From Metopolophium dirhodum (lineage: Eukaryota; Arthropoda; Insecta; Hemiptera; Aphididae), in NCBI RefSeq assembly GCF_019925205.1, contig NC_083560.1, positions 7,936,001 through 8,000,000 of the forward strand: a stretch of 64,000 nt of DNA. Direction: 5' to 3'. Under the pieces are notes generated by a model that did no database searches, was not told the origin of the DNA, and saw nothing but the letters and a program-made list of their open reading frames with translations. Positions 1 to 11,725 of the stretch are shown in pieces (the stretch's first letter is position 1; the number at the start of each line of letters is the position of its first letter). A program made the position numbers and the translations under genes.

Positions 1-910
1 TCAGTAGTGTTAAGTTACTTTAAGTATTATCCCATGTTTTTGTGAGCTCTGTGGTCTTTGCACCAAACCGAGTCGACCACAGAGACCCCCTATCCATAAC
101 TAGCCTGCACCATCATCATTCCTTCGGTAGGTCTTTCCCTTCCTCCCCATTGTGCTTAGAATTGCCCACTTGTCAAGCATCAGGCGAGGGCACATATGGT
201 TGCCTGTCCAGTGCAATATTTGGCGTTAGTGGTGACATAGCCCATACTCAAAAACATAAATAGTTTTTGGGCTCCACCGAGTAGCCCTTCGGGTATCTCC
301 TACTTAGGGCGATCTCAAATACAGTGTGATTGCTTATTAACAGTAACACGTTATTGTATAAAAATATTTTTAAAAAGTATATGAGTACCTTTGTTTTTAT
401 CAATTTGTTACTGTATACATTTTACTAACAAACATATATTATGGGCATTGTAAGCATATATTTCATTTTCATTTATTTTATAATTCAATAGTATTAAAAT
501 TTATATACTGCCAGATGTATATGAAAATACTATATATTTCAATTAGTTAAACTTTAAAATTAAGTCTGATTGCCAAATTCTGATTTCACCATCGTATTTT
601 TATGCTCCACTACATAGGTACGTTAAAAGAAGTATATATCTTTAGTCATAACACTGATTACACTGTAAATAAATAATATTTTGAAGAAGTCAAAATTGTG
701 TTTTTTTTTAACACCTAATATAGTTTAATGTTTCGTAGAAATAAGATGAATCGCCGAATGTGCAAATTGTGATCTCGCCATCACTATTAACTCGTTGATA
801 TACGTAAAGAAATAAAAAATAAAAATTCTCTACAAGTGTGGCAGTAAAGTACTGTGTTGAAAATATAAATTCCAAAATAATGATTTCCGAAAATGTTTTT
901 GTACCATTCT
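1..910 (+). repeat. left arm of a ~0.9 kb inverted repeat
   Basis: The sequence from the first base to about 910 reappears reverse-complemented at 9290-10184. Shared landmarks are the terminal TCAGTAGTGTTAAG-like sequence, the block around GGGCTCCACCGAGTAGCCC (272-290), and AT-rich blocks with only scattered mismatches. The repeat probably continues left of the window, so its true end is not visible. Short open frames here (42-263, minus 708-938) resemble nothing I know and look fortuitous. Confidence 0.75.
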
Positions 911-1250
911 TGTTATAAACTAATCGAAATAAAACCATAAGATCATAAAACTGAAATATTGAGTGGTACCTCTTAGCGTGAACATACTGTATATTTGTAA
1001 TTAAATATTAACAGTGTGCTCATAATCACACTATAATTAGCTTTTAAAAACATATTTTGATCAATCAATTTCATATGATTGTATGGGGCGATTGTAAAAT
1101 CGGTCTCTGTTTTTTTTATATAAAAATTATTTAGTTGAAAACTCGGCCCGGGTTTTTTTCAAGTAAAAATGATTAAAGTGTTCCTATACTCGGCCGGAAT
1201 AAAATATACATATGATATATTTGAGAACTATTCAGCATTACCCAGAGGAC
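911..1250. repeat. rearranged repeat pieces
   Basis: Bases 935-1105 match 11405-11580 in reverse complement, and 1190-1245 match 10465-10520 in reverse complement. The order of the pieces differs between the two places, so this is a shuffled old repeat and not one clean inverted repeat. Confidence 0.55.
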
Positions 1251-2177
1251 ACCATGGGTGGGCGAGTTTCATTAACCACAAAAAATTGATTTCATTTTCG
1301 TATTATTATTCATAGTATGAAATTCGTTACATAAATGTAAAATTGTGTAAAAATGTAAGTTATATGTTCAGTGTTAAAAATTTAAAGTAAAATATATTTG
1401 CAGATTAAATTATTTCGTGCTTAACTATTATATTTTATTGGGCAACATTTTTGGGTCTAGTTTAAAACCGACCTTTTTTATTAGGTATGTTTAATTTCCG
1501 GGCCTAGTTTACGTTCTCTCGATAGTAAGCTATATTGTATTAGGGAGATCATTTTTTCTAGAATGCGAGGTTTTTTCAGAGGATTTTTATTTCGCAATTC
1601 GCCATCTGTATATTATGGTTCAGTGCATTTACTGTAAAACCATGTATAATAAATAATAATCATGCAAATATACCGACATAAATCATTTTGTTGTAATGTA
1701 GTCTGTACTCTATGGATAATGGAAAATAGAAATTAACTTTATGATTATGTGTATGGATCAAAAAATACACTTGGGGGGGTGGGAGCCCACCACGGTAACT
1801 CCAAATTTATTTTTGAGAAATATTTTTGAATGTTATCTTAATATTATTTTTCATAACAATTATAAGTACCTACATTAAAATAATACGAATTATTCACAAA
1901 TATCCTAAAAATTGCTCAAATATGCACTTTTCCTAGAATATGCAAAAATTTGCTAATTCAAACTTTGAATGAATCAAACATTGAATTAAAAAAATTCTAA
2001 GAATCATAATTTGAATAAATTAAATATAAAAGCAAAGGTGATCATTCTTAAAAAATCACACTGTATATTAAATAACTTTATAAATGAATTACATTTTATG
2101 TTAAAATTAATAAATTGTAATAAATATGTATCACAATAACGAAAATCTTCTAGATTTTAATTTACTTGTCAAAATTA
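1251..2177. other. AT-rich intergenic sequence
   Basis: No gene seen. Bases 1660-1800 resemble 16770-16905 in the same orientation (shared ATACCGACATAAAT, GTGTATGGAT and CGGTAACTCC-like blocks), so part of it is a dispersed repeat. Confidence 0.5.
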
Positions 2178-2357
2178 TCAACAATCTACAGATTTATTAA
2201 AATCTAGTACATCGGCTTCTTCTTTTTCAGTTGCAATAACCATTAAATCACATAACCAGCTGTTATTTCTCATAGTTAAACGTAAGTAATTCGTCACACT
2301 TTTCAATGTCGAAAAAAAGCGTTCATTGGAAACTATACTAACAGGCGATGTTAAATG
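2178..2357 (-). pseudogene. hAT transposase C-terminal dimerisation fragment
   Basis: On the minus strand, 59 codons and a stop (at 2180-2178) read as the hAT C-terminal dimerisation region. It shows a PVSIVSNERFFSTLK motif followed by NYLRLTMRN and a leucine/isoleucine-rich helix ending in IATEKEEAD. This matches the family pattern P.S.ASNERSFS.LK....LR..M....L. .L....IE. The frame is interrupted just upstream, and no earlier transposase domains (BED finger, RNase H core) were found on this strand, so only the tail survives. A hAT-type terminus ends at 3529 in the orientation expected for the 5' end of the same element, but linking the two is inference. Not expected to be functional. Confidence 0.8.
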
Positions 2358-2369
2358 AATTACATTGTA

Positions 2370-2725
2370 ATACCTGTGAATTTTTTTGTACTAATAAAAG
2401 AACAATAATTTATTTGTGTGTTTTTATATGATTTAACCCTGAACACTACATTCTATTTGTTGCGCTGTCTGAGTATACATAGATACACCTATAAGATTTG
2501 TTTGGTATACAACGGTAGTTATTGAGATACCTAGGTATATTTTGGCTTAAGGACAAGATAGTGTTTTCGCAAGTGTGTTAGTACCATGTAGGTAAATGGT
2601 TGTATAAACATATACCACACGTATATTTACACGTATAAACGCAAAAGCGAGCAACAATAAATAAAATTCTACACGGCGGAAAAATATATTATTAAATATA
2701 ATTATAAATTATTTTCATTCATTTT
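2370..2725 (+). repeat. dispersed repeat family B, copy 1 (partial)
   Basis: Shares long blocks with 7440-7860 and 12310-12780: the TTTTTTGTACT start, GTGCTGTCTGAGTA, GCAAGTGTG, ACCATGTAGGTA, GTTGTATAAACATA and the ACGGCGGAAAAATATATTATTA-like end. Non-coding. Confidence 0.7.
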
Positions 2726-3454
2726 AATATAATTGTTCATCATTTGATGGTACGCTATAAGTAAGTCTCCTTTTAAATTTAATGCATTATTATTGACATT
2801 AAATATTATTTGGATTATTTGATATTAATAAGAATATAAATAATGGTTGTTCATTTATAATGAAGTGTGATCCACCGTCGAATGACGTTAAACCGTAGGT
2901 ATTGGTGTTAAATAAGTAACACGTAGATTACGTATACTAAGATTACCAATTTATTAAATTAGACACTTGTTGTAATAATGTATATAATGCTTTTATAAGT
3001 TGATATTAATACTAAATATTTCAATTAAACACAAAAGAATTAATGTATATATAATTTATTAATGTAATGAATCTATATAAATACTGACACTGAGAGAGGT
3101 TCTGATTAAAACTATATGAGGCTCTGTAATAAACTATAAAAGATGCTCTGACCAGTAACACGGGTGTTACTCACTCTTTCGACCTTACCCGACTACCGTC
3201 CGCCGGGCGAGGCCCGCCGTAACAGTCCGTCCAGGCCTATAAGAATGTGCTGACCCAGCCCTTTCGGTCACGTAGAGTCGTATTTCGTTTTGTATAATAA
3301 ATTATTATCGATGTTTAACGAAACGTAGATAACGTGTACAATGTTTCTATACATAATATCTATTTTTGTTCAATAATTGTATAACTAACTTCTCGTGAGA
3401 AATCCCAATTTTTATCAGCAAAGATAACGTGTTGTATAATATTTTTAAACTATA
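2726..3454. other. unassigned AT-rich sequence with a short GC-rich patch
   Basis: No gene seen. Bases 3180-3240 are GC-rich (CCGTCCGCCGGGCGAGGCCC) and stand out from the flanks. They could be a fragment of an LTR or SINE, but nothing decides it. Confidence 0.35.
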
Positions 3455-3529
3455 AATTATTATCACGGGCCGCATAAAATTGCTACGCGGGCCGCATGCG
3501 GCCCATGGGCCGCGGGTTGCCGACCCCTG
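3455..3529 (-). mobile_element. hAT-type terminal end, orphan
   Basis: Read on the minus strand this begins CAGGGGTCGGCAACCCGCGG and continues with several GCGGCCC/GGGCCGC blocks. That is the classic terminal arrangement of Charlie-like hAT elements. The other terminus was not located, and no matching 8-bp duplication was found for the flank ACGTAGAC (3530-3537). Confidence 0.65.
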
Positions 3530-3607
3530 ACGTAGACCATCGTGAGAACCGAATCGGTCACACACTCGTCTTACCCCGAGTCAACACATTTATCCCTATA
3601 TATGTAT

Positions 3608-3703
3608 TACATACATACATATATATACATAGTACATACATACATACATACATACATACATACATACATACATACATACATACATACATACATACATACA
3701 TAC
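3608..3703. repeat. (ACAT)n microsatellite
   Basis: About 18 uninterrupted tetranucleotide units at 3633-3703, with a degenerate leader from 3608. Open frames crossing it on both strands are simple translations of the repeat (HTYI or MYVC) and are not genes. Confidence 0.95.
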
Positions 3704-3729
3704 GCGTGCATGCATATACAACAATAATT

Positions 3730-4160
3730 TTACTAGCTGATCCCGCTGGCACTTCGTTGCCCGTTAAATGTACCAATTCTATAAGACTCAAACTTTGTTC
3801 AATTCGTTATTTAATATTCGGTGTATGGTGTATGGTATTCACGATTTATCCTAACTTTTCTGTTGCCCGGAATAAAAATTCTGATTCGCAGCAGCATTTT
3901 AACAGGTAGGCAATCTATCTGCGGTAGATCACGGACCCCGTGCTGTTTGTACGTAAGTGTATGATTTAACTCTAAAGTATAAAAATTGTACCAAGTTTGT
4001 CATTTTTACTTAATTCCACCCACGGAGGATTAATATAATCAATTAATACAAAAGCCTAACGCAACCGAACTAAAATCCGACGAATAAAATAAAAACAAAT
4101 TTAACACTTTTTAAATTAGCCTATCTTCTTTCCAGAGGTCTAATCTACACACAACCATTC
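3730..4160 (+). repeat. dispersed repeat family C, plus copy
   Basis: Begins TAGCTGATCCCGCTGGCACT, resembling the 3'-terminal part of many insect RTE-like or other non-LTR repeats. The whole ~430 bp is present in reverse complement at 34505-34900, including the GGTAGATCGTGGACCCCG-like block and the AGACCTCTGGAAA-like end. A diverged third copy lies at about 52515-52800. Non-coding here. Confidence 0.7.
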
Positions 4161-4187
4161 ATTTTTATCTATACCAACAACTCTCAG

Positions 4188-4570
4188 CATGCCTACCCCC
4201 CCACTACTACTCCTGCTGGAAAAGCCTGAGTGCGTCGTCGATTATGGCAAGCGTTATAATAGAATCATAAATGATTCATGCCACCGTGTTATTTTAAAAT
4301 CGAAATTAATAATATAATGTGTTATCGATAAAGTGTTGAGTATCCGACATCCGAGACATATCTATATATCTGCTCGTCGTTCGGTTTATTTTCGGTTCGG
4401 TATTAAGCAGGTCGGCGGTGCGGCGGTGACACGGAAGGGGAAATTTGGGCGGCTACGTCTAGCCACCGCGAACCTCACCCACCGTTAAATTAACTATTTT
4501 ATGCTCTTTTTACCCTTTAAAACGCAAATTTTGAAAAGTCCTTTCATAGTGCGCCCATACACACGACTTC
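4188..4570 (+). repeat. local tandem duplication, unit 1
   Basis: Repeats at 4855-5270 with a period of about 667 bp. Shared blocks include GCATGCCTACCCCC, GTGCGTCGTCGATTATG, GCAAGCGTTATAATAGAATC, ACATATCTATATATCTGCTC and GGAAGGGGAAATTTGGGCGG. The second unit is longer because of extra GC-rich sequence around 5060-5170. Confidence 0.85.
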
Positions 4571-4854
4571 ATGTTATTTTAATACATTTCAATTTTCAAT
4601 ATGTAGAAAAAACCGTTCATGAAGTATGTAGGTAAGTGTGCGTATACGAAGACGCGTTATTATTCAAAAATAATAAGTAAAACACCTGAAAATAAAAAAA
4701 CGCTAAAGACGTATCACAACTTCACAGCATGTGCCGAATACTACAATAATAAGTAAAACAGTTCGCAAGCCGTGAGTGTCATTATACAAATGAAATATAA
4801 ACGCTACGTGTATGTTGGTCAGTGGTGCGAGCGTAGGACAGCATGCCATAGAGT
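4571..4854. other. spacer between duplicated units
   Basis: No gene or recognisable element. TTATTATTCAAAAATAATAAG (4659-4679) and AATAATAAGTAAAAC repeats are simple low-complexity sequence. Confidence 0.4.
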
Positions 4855-5270
4855 ACAGCATGCCTACCCCCACTTCTACTCCTGTTGGGAAAGCCTGTGT
4901 GCGTCGTCGATTATGACGGCAAGCGTTATAATAGAATCATAAATGACACGTCATGCCACCATGTTAATTTAAAATCGAAATTAATAATATTATAATGTGT
5001 TATCGATAAAGTTTTGAATATCCGAGACATATCTATATATCTGCTCGTCGGTCTATTGCTCTATCGTCTGCTCGTCGGCGGCGCGTTGGTTGGCGGTGTC
5101 GGCGGCGGTGACATGGAAGGGGAAATTTGGGCGGCCACGTCTAGCCGCCGCGCGTCGACGGCTGCCGCACCGCGAACCCCTCACCAACCGTTAAAAATTA
5201 ACTATTTTATGCTCTTTTTACCCTTTAAAATGCGAATTTCGAAAAATCCTTTCTTAGTGTGCCTATACAT
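4855..5270 (+). repeat. local tandem duplication, unit 2
   Basis: Second copy of the 4188-4570 unit, with small indels and a GC-rich extension rich in GGCGGC/CGTCGGCG. The open frame at 5014-5334 lies across it. Its peptide is GC-rich low complexity with no domain, so I do not call it a gene. Confidence 0.85.
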
Positions 5271-5870
5271 AGTAATAAGTACATTTACTGAAAATTTCAT
5301 ATCCATAGCTTCAGCAGTTCCGGCTAGGCGATGATAATCACCCAGGACAAGTCTTTTTATAGATACAGATTAGTATATTTTATAATATTGCTCATTAAAA
5401 ATACAATCAAAAAGTATTTGAGTACCTAGCTAGTATTTTATAAACTCATAAAAAATAGTATTTAAAATATTCCCAAAAAATAATTTAATAAAAATATTAT
5501 GATCAAAGCTAACCTAACCTAACCTAAAAAATATACTATACAGGTTGATTAATATACAATTAAATTTATTTTGTTTGTATCATAATATAATGGCGGTAGG
5601 TATTTACACGGTTTATAAAAGAAAGTCTAATTTTATTGTATACAAATGTTACAAAGGTTCTGGGGGGGATCTATTCACCCTTAATTTTACATTTTCACCC
5701 CTGCCACAGATAAACGGTCGGTTAGTATGTTAGTAAGGTTACCGTTCGATTAGTGTAGAAACTAAGCACAAATTTCATTTGATACATGCTTTCACTATGT
5801 AATATTAAGTTCATCATAAAGATTAACAGTCTGTGAGAGTTCGTCGCTTTTTAGAGCTCCGAAAACCACC
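5271..5870. other. AT-rich intergenic sequence with short CCTAA run
   Basis: No gene. Bases 5511-5526 are about three tandem CCTAA units, the insect telomeric motif on its C-rich strand, in an interstitial position. The rest is low complexity. Confidence 0.5.
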
Positions 5871-5899
5871 CATGACGAAAGGGGAACACTTTCGTCATG
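5871..5899. other. perfect 11-bp stem hairpin
   Basis: CATGACGAAAG (5871-5881) and CTTTCGTCATG (5889-5899) are exact reverse complements around a 7-base loop. Sharp compact stems like this can be element ends or terminator-like RNA folds. There is no context to choose. Confidence 0.8.
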
Positions 5900-6079
5900 A
5901 CCTGTGAGCCGCACCGCGTGAGACCCGAGGGTCAAGTCGGTGGAACTCACAGGCTTTGATACACGCAACTACAAATGAATGTAGAGGATTTATGTTGGGA
6001 GAGAAAAAAGAATATGAGTTAATTAAAATAAATAATAATAGTATTAGGGTAATTATGTGGGTATATTTTACATGTCGGT

Positions 6080-6960
6080 TATAAAATAATAATATAAGGG
6101 CACATGGCAAATACAATAAGTATATAAGTTTGGCGCACACTTCCCCGGCCCACGGGAGGCGACACGCCATATCCATCATGGTATGCCCTCACAGGGTTAC
6201 CGGGAAAGCGTGCGGGGTTTACATTAGTCGGGAAACAGGGGGAATACATTTTGTAGGGAATTGTCTTGCGACGCCTCCTCCAGCACACACGTTATACGAA
6301 CGTGAATTTCGCATGACGTGTGGCCCACGTGCTGGTAAAGGGGGGGAATAAGGGGAAAGATATGACATATTACGACTGGTTGACTGCGTGGTTGACGTGG
6401 TTGACGTGTCCGCTCCGGCCGCCGCCCGGGCCCTCGTGGTTAGTCTTAGCCCATCATTTTGTTGTGGACAGCGTGGTTGACTCTTTTAAGACGGATCCGG
6501 GTCGATGCCAGGTGGAATCGGCAGACAGACTGTGTCGGCAGACGAAAACTGTATCGGCGGACGAAAACTGTATCGGCGGACGAAAAACTGTGTCGGCAGA
6601 CGATAAACTGTGTCGGCAGACGATAAGTGCCTTAAGTGGTGACCAGTCGACAGACAGAAAGGAATTTAATAGCCAGCGATGAGATGGTGAGCTGATCGTC
6701 CGGCCGTTGCAGGTGTCGTAGCTTTTTTCGTGGTAGTAGGGTGGATCAGTGTCGTCGTTTTGCGGGATTGTACATATTATCGTGGGAGTACAGTATTGTC
6801 TGCGGGCCGTACCGGCGGACGCGACGAAAGCGCCGGAGGCGACGGGTGACGGGCAACCGCGACACGTCGGCGACGGACACTGCATGATGACGGGGGGATC
6901 GGGGAGCATTTATTGCATAACACTGCGGTCGTTTGTGCATTAGCGCGCGATATCTACTTT
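6080..6960. other. GC- and CpG-rich island
   Basis: About 0.9 kb that is clearly GC-rich and CpG-dense within an AT-rich window, with blocks such as CCGGCCGCCGCCCGGGCCC (6416-6434) and GGCGGACGCGACGAAAGCGC. Overlapping open frames occur on both strands (6130-6351, 6320-6682, 6454-6909, 6746-7015), as expected of GC-rich non-coding DNA. None has a recognisable domain. A CpG-rich promoter or first exon of a gene outside view, or the 5' part of a retroelement, are both possible. Confidence 0.6.
6516..6627 (+). repeat. 19-20 bp tandem repeat, about 5.5 units
   Basis: Units read TGTGTCGGCAGACGAAAAC with variants TGTATCGGCGGACGAAAAC and TGTGTCGGCAGACGATAAAC. Unit length alternates between 19 and 20, so the array does not hold a reading frame. 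The last two units share the GATAA variant, which suggests expansion by unit duplication. Confidence 0.9.
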
Positions 6961-7409
6961 TATTACTAATGGTTATAAGAATAACGGTGCGTTGACTTGT
7001 CAACAACGTTAGCAATAGGTATGTTCAGGGATGGTTATCATAATTTATGAGGCTGAAAATTCCGTGACGTTACAAGTCTTAGGTGTAAGATTATAATATT
7101 ATTGTTCGGCTGGTGTAAAATCTAACATATTAATATATTATATATTACACTATATACCAGCGATTTTAATCCTTTTAATATCTTTAAATTTAGTGACATT
7201 ATTTACGACACATTATTTATTTATTTTTTGTTACATTTTTAAGACAAAATAAAAATAAAAATAATGATACTTTTTAAGTAATAAATTAAACGTTTAAAAT
7301 GTTTGCAATCTATTTCTTTTTACAATTAGTTGGGCTGTTCGGCCTATTCGGCAATATTCTGAAACAATTTTATAACATGTGGTTCATAGGTAGAGTATTC
7401 TTGCCACAA
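6961..7409. other. AT-rich spacer
   Basis: No gene, RNA or recognised element seen. Confidence 0.4.
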
Positions 7410-8720
7410 ATATTTTTTAGTTTTTGAACAAGTGAAGTACGACAATCTGTGAGTTTTTTTGTACTTATAAATAATTATAAAATAAATTATTTATTCATGT
7501 ATTTTTATTTGTTGTGCTGTCTGAGTAAACTTAGGTATACGAGTTAGATTTTTTTATTAAACAACAGTAGTTGTTTGGTACCTACCTAGTTATAATTTTG
7601 TCTTATGGACGATACTACGAGACAGTGTTTTTGCAAGTGTGAGTACCATGTAGGTATATGGTTGTATAAACATATACCACACGCATATTTACATGAATAA
7701 ATGCAAAAGCGAGCCACAATAAATTTAATTCAAATCGGTCAGTTCCCTACCGTACCAAAAACCTTATAGTACAATCCTACAGCTACAGACCTCAGTGGCC
7801 GGGTTTAAGCCAATAAAAAAAACAATTCGACGCAGCTGAAAAATAAATATTATTATCTATATATAATTATATTTCATTTTCATAAATTTTAATATATGCT
7901 CACGTCAAGGCTCATTGATATGCAAAAAAAAAACGTAATTTGTTCAAGTGGTACATGAACATTTTCAAACTGTGTAGGTGGTAAGCGAATATTAAAAGTA
8001 TGAGAACCACTGGTATATTATATAGTATGTCTATTATACTTAGTATATAATATGTAAGTATTCACACCAGTCGAACAGTAACATTACATTCACACACCGA
8101 ACATTAATCTGTGGAATAAAATTTTAGTATCTATATTATTTGTAAAAATTATTGAATTATAAAATGTATGCACATGAAATGTATTATATTATCTATGACG
8201 TGTATTACAGTGAGCACTAATACAATGTGTTTGCTTATCAACAGTGACACATAATTGTATAAAAATAATTTTAAAAAGTATTAGAGTACCTATTATACCT
8301 AGAATTAAATACACTGTTAAAAATTAGTATTTAAAATATTCCTCAAAAAATAATTTATTTGATGTTTTTTAAATTTAAGTATTAAATACAATTCTTTTTT
8401 TAACAATTAGTACCTAAATTTTACTAACCGCCATATATAATGGGCATTGGGAGCATGTATTTCATTTTCATACATTTTATAATTCATTGGTTTTAAAAAA
8501 ATATATACTGCCAGGTGCAAAGTCGTCAGCAGGAATTTGTCAAGGGTTGAGAAAAATATTTTCCTTTTTAAATTTTTTGTCCCACTATCCTCTTAGTTAT
8601 AAAGTATTTTTGTGATATTTTTCTTATATTCTATATGGAATGTAAAAATATTTATGAATTATACGTACATAGTTAGTTAGAACTTAATCTTACAGCATTA
8701 ATTTAAATGAATTTTTATGT
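7410..8720 (+). repeat. dispersed repeat family B, copy 2
   Basis: Co-linear with 12285-13680 across more than 1.2 kb, starting at TTTTTGAACAAGTGAAGTAC and running through GCAAGTGTGAG, ACCATGTAGGTATAT, CGGTCAGTTCCCTACC, GTCAGCAGGAATTTGTCAAG and CATACATAGTTAGTTA-like blocks. The middle part (8220-8510) also resembles 330-520. No open frame is preserved between copies, so this is a non-coding or long-dead element. Confidence 0.8.
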
Positions 8721-9289
8721 AATATTACATACAATTTTTTGACGATTTTAAATTTAAGGTAATTTTTGCATTTAATGATTTATAGAACATTTAGAATTTT
8801 TTTCTAAACATCATTATAAACTAGTTGAAATACGTAAAGAAATAAAAAATAAAAATTCTCTATAAGCGTAGCAGAATCTAAAGCCTAACTTAACAGAATT
8901 TTAAAGCAAATTCTAATAGGTTTTAGGATTTTTGATAAGATAGTACCTAAATATATTCACAGCTAACACTCATCACTGTACTTTCAAATTTTGTACTTAT
9001 TATATTTATTTGATTAATTTACTATTTAGTTATCAGTTTAAAAAAATGTCTATCCTCCCCCTCATACAAATTCATAATTACGCCACTATTCTGTGATACA
9101 AAACTTTTGTAAAAGTTAGTGAATTATAAAATGTATGAAAATGGAATGTAAAATAATATTTTTTTAACAATTAATGAATAGTAAAATGTATGAAATTGAA
9201 ATTTATGAATAATATAATACAAGAAATTCTGACTGATTCAACCCAGCATAAGATATTATAGGTACCTATATAGCGACTCGAAATTTGGA
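8721..9289. other. AT-rich sequence with a small repeat fragment
   Basis: Bases 8815-8875 match 779-850 (block ATACGTAAAGAAATAAAAAA). The remainder shows nothing recognisable. Confidence 0.45.
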
Positions 9290-10184
9290 ACAAAAACATT
9301 TGCAAAAATCATTATTTGGGAATTTATATTTTACAACACAGAAATTTATTGCCACACTTGTAGAGAATTTTGATTTTTTATTTCTTTAAGTATATCAACG
9401 AGTTAATAATGATGGCGATATCAAAATTTCCACATTCAGTGAGTCATCTTATTTCTACGAAACATTAAACTAGATTAGGTGTTAAAAAAACACAATTTTG
9501 ACTTCATCAAAATATTATTTATTTACAGTGTAATCAGTATTATGACTAAAGACATTCTTGTTTTAACGTATCTTTGTAGTGGAGCATAAAAATACGATGG
9601 TGAAGTAAGAATTTGGCGATCAAACTTAATTTTAAAGTTATAGCTAATTGAAATATATAGTATTTTCATACACACCTGGCAGTATAAATTTTTTTTTTAA
9701 ACTATTGAATTATAAAATGTATGAAAATGAAATATATGCTTACAGTGCCCATAATATATGTCGGTTAGTAAAATGTATACAGTCATTTTTGATAAAAATA
9801 AAGGTACTCGTATATTTTTTAAAAATATTTTTATACAATAAGGTGTTAATGTTAATAAGCAATAACATTGTATTTGTTGTCGCCCTAAGTGGAGGATACC
9901 AGAAGGGCCATTCGGTGGAGCCCGATAACGATTTATGTTTTTGAGTATGGGCTATGTCACCATTAACGCCTAATATTGCTCTAGACAGGCATATATCCTT
10001 GCCTGATGCTTGACTGGTATGCGATTCTACGCACGGAGGTTGGGAAAGACCTACTGAAGGAATGATGATGGTGCACGCTCGTTATGGGGAGGCGGGGGTC
10101 TGTAAGGCCGACTCGGTTTGGTGCAAAGACCACAGAGCTCAAAAAAACATGGAATAATACTTAAACTAACTTAACATTACTGAC
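9290..10184 (-). repeat. right arm of the ~0.9 kb inverted repeat
   Basis: Reverse complement of 1-910, ending at CTTAACATTACTGA (10171-10184). Beyond this the sequence becomes unrelated. The open frame at 9648-9944 spans diverged repeat sequence and has no matching frame in the left arm, so it is not a gene. Confidence 0.75.
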
Positions 10185-11725
10185 GTCCTGAGATGTGACG
10201 GGTTGATGCTGTAGGCAGAAGTCGACGTAACCTACGTAGACTTACACGGCAACTACTGATGGCACCGACGTTGACATTAACCGGCCACCCAGTTTGATGG
10301 CGAAAATAATAATAGAAATAAAGTAAAAACTTACGATTCCAGTGACTTTATTTGTCTACTTCAAGCACAATAATAACAGACAATAATATTTTGCTATAAT
10401 GCAACAGTGTGCAGAGTAATAGTGACAAGGTGATCGCTTTAACCGAATCTAACCTAACCACTGAGTAATGCCAAATGATTCTCAAAAATATCATATTATG
10501 TATATTTTTATTCGGGATAACCCGGACAGCATCTTGTTATGATAATATTAGTATAGCATTGTAATGTTCTCGGTAGCCTGGTACCTACTATCGTAGTTCT
10601 AATAGTAGATAAGTGGCTCCCGAGATATTATAGTTGCAGGTCGCAGACAATTTGTTTGATGTTGTAGTCGTGGTTGATAATAAATAAAAGACAGTTGTTG
10701 TTTTATTGTGTATTTTAATATATTGTTGATAATTTTTCTAAGTCCAAAATATGCTCGTACAGAGTGGCGTGAAGGTGCTTGCACTAATGGGTGGTAGTAC
10801 ACGTCTGAAAACAGGCCGATTCGGGCTCCCTTATATATGAAGTTCCCCGTACCCCTTGCCTATAGCTACTGTATCTCGACTCACGGATGTGATGTGTGTG
10901 ACCATCGTTCCGGCCCACGCATTTTATGACTTCCAGTATAATTCTGTGTATTCGATTTGATATAATCATTTTTAATATAATTTTAATATTTTTTATAATG
11001 ACTATCGTTGCGTACAGTGTTGTAATCAAAATAATCATTCTACTGTTCCACATTTTTATACTTTGAACATTGTGGTATACAGAGCAATTATATGGTTCAA
11101 TGAGTTCCCAATATCCGTTTCCCAAACAAGACATTAAAATGTAATATTATTTAGTAAACAGAAGGAACCCTTATTTCCGTTTCTATTATCCGATATATGC
11201 CGAATTACAGTATCTAAATTATAGTATAGTATGATTATGTACCCGTGGGATTTGTTTTACTATTAAGTAGTAGCTTGCTTACTACAGCATTATAGTAACG
11301 TTATACTAATTTTATTCGTTATTACAATCTTATAATAATATTATTAATCATAAAATTGCTGTCTGGGAAGTTAAGGCACACGTCAATCATTTTTACCTAA
11401 AAAAAATACAGACCAATATGAAAATCGCCCCTTACAATCTCATGAAATCGATTGATTAAAATATGTTTTTAAAAGCGAATTATAGTGTAATTACCACATT
11501 GTTAATATTTAATTACAAATATACAGTATGTTCACGGTAAGAGGTACCACTAAATATTTCAGTTCTATGACCTTATATTGAAATGAGGTTTCGCATTATG
11601 AAATTTAATATTTACGAGTATTTTTTTCGACAAAATCTAAAATAAATTCAACTTAAGTTAACAATTGTTGAAACATATTAATATCCAGTATTGTTAAATA
11701 TCTGTTTGCTCACGGATATAATAGT
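10185..11725. other. unassigned sequence with scattered repeat pieces
   Basis: 10465-10520 and 11405-11580 are reverse-complement matches to 1190-1245 and 935-1105. Minus-strand open frames at 10599-10802 and 10784-11134 have no recognisable domain or codon signal. No RNA gene seen. Confidence 0.4.

Noticed and set aside
42..263. 73-residue open frame at the start
   Set aside because: Lies in an inverted repeat whose other copy (9940-10140) does not keep the frame. No domain.
3496..3909. 137-residue open frame and two others across the same place
   Set aside because: Translated (ACAT)n microsatellite (HTYIHTYI, MYVCMYVC). No domain; frames exist on both strands.
6454..6909. 151-residue minus-strand open frame
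   Set aside because: Lies over the 19-20 bp tandem array and GC-rich island, so the peptide repeats follow the DNA array. No family match and competing frames on both strands.
10784..11134. 116-residue minus frame
   Set aside because: No recognisable family and isoleucine-rich low complexity. No supporting start or splice context.
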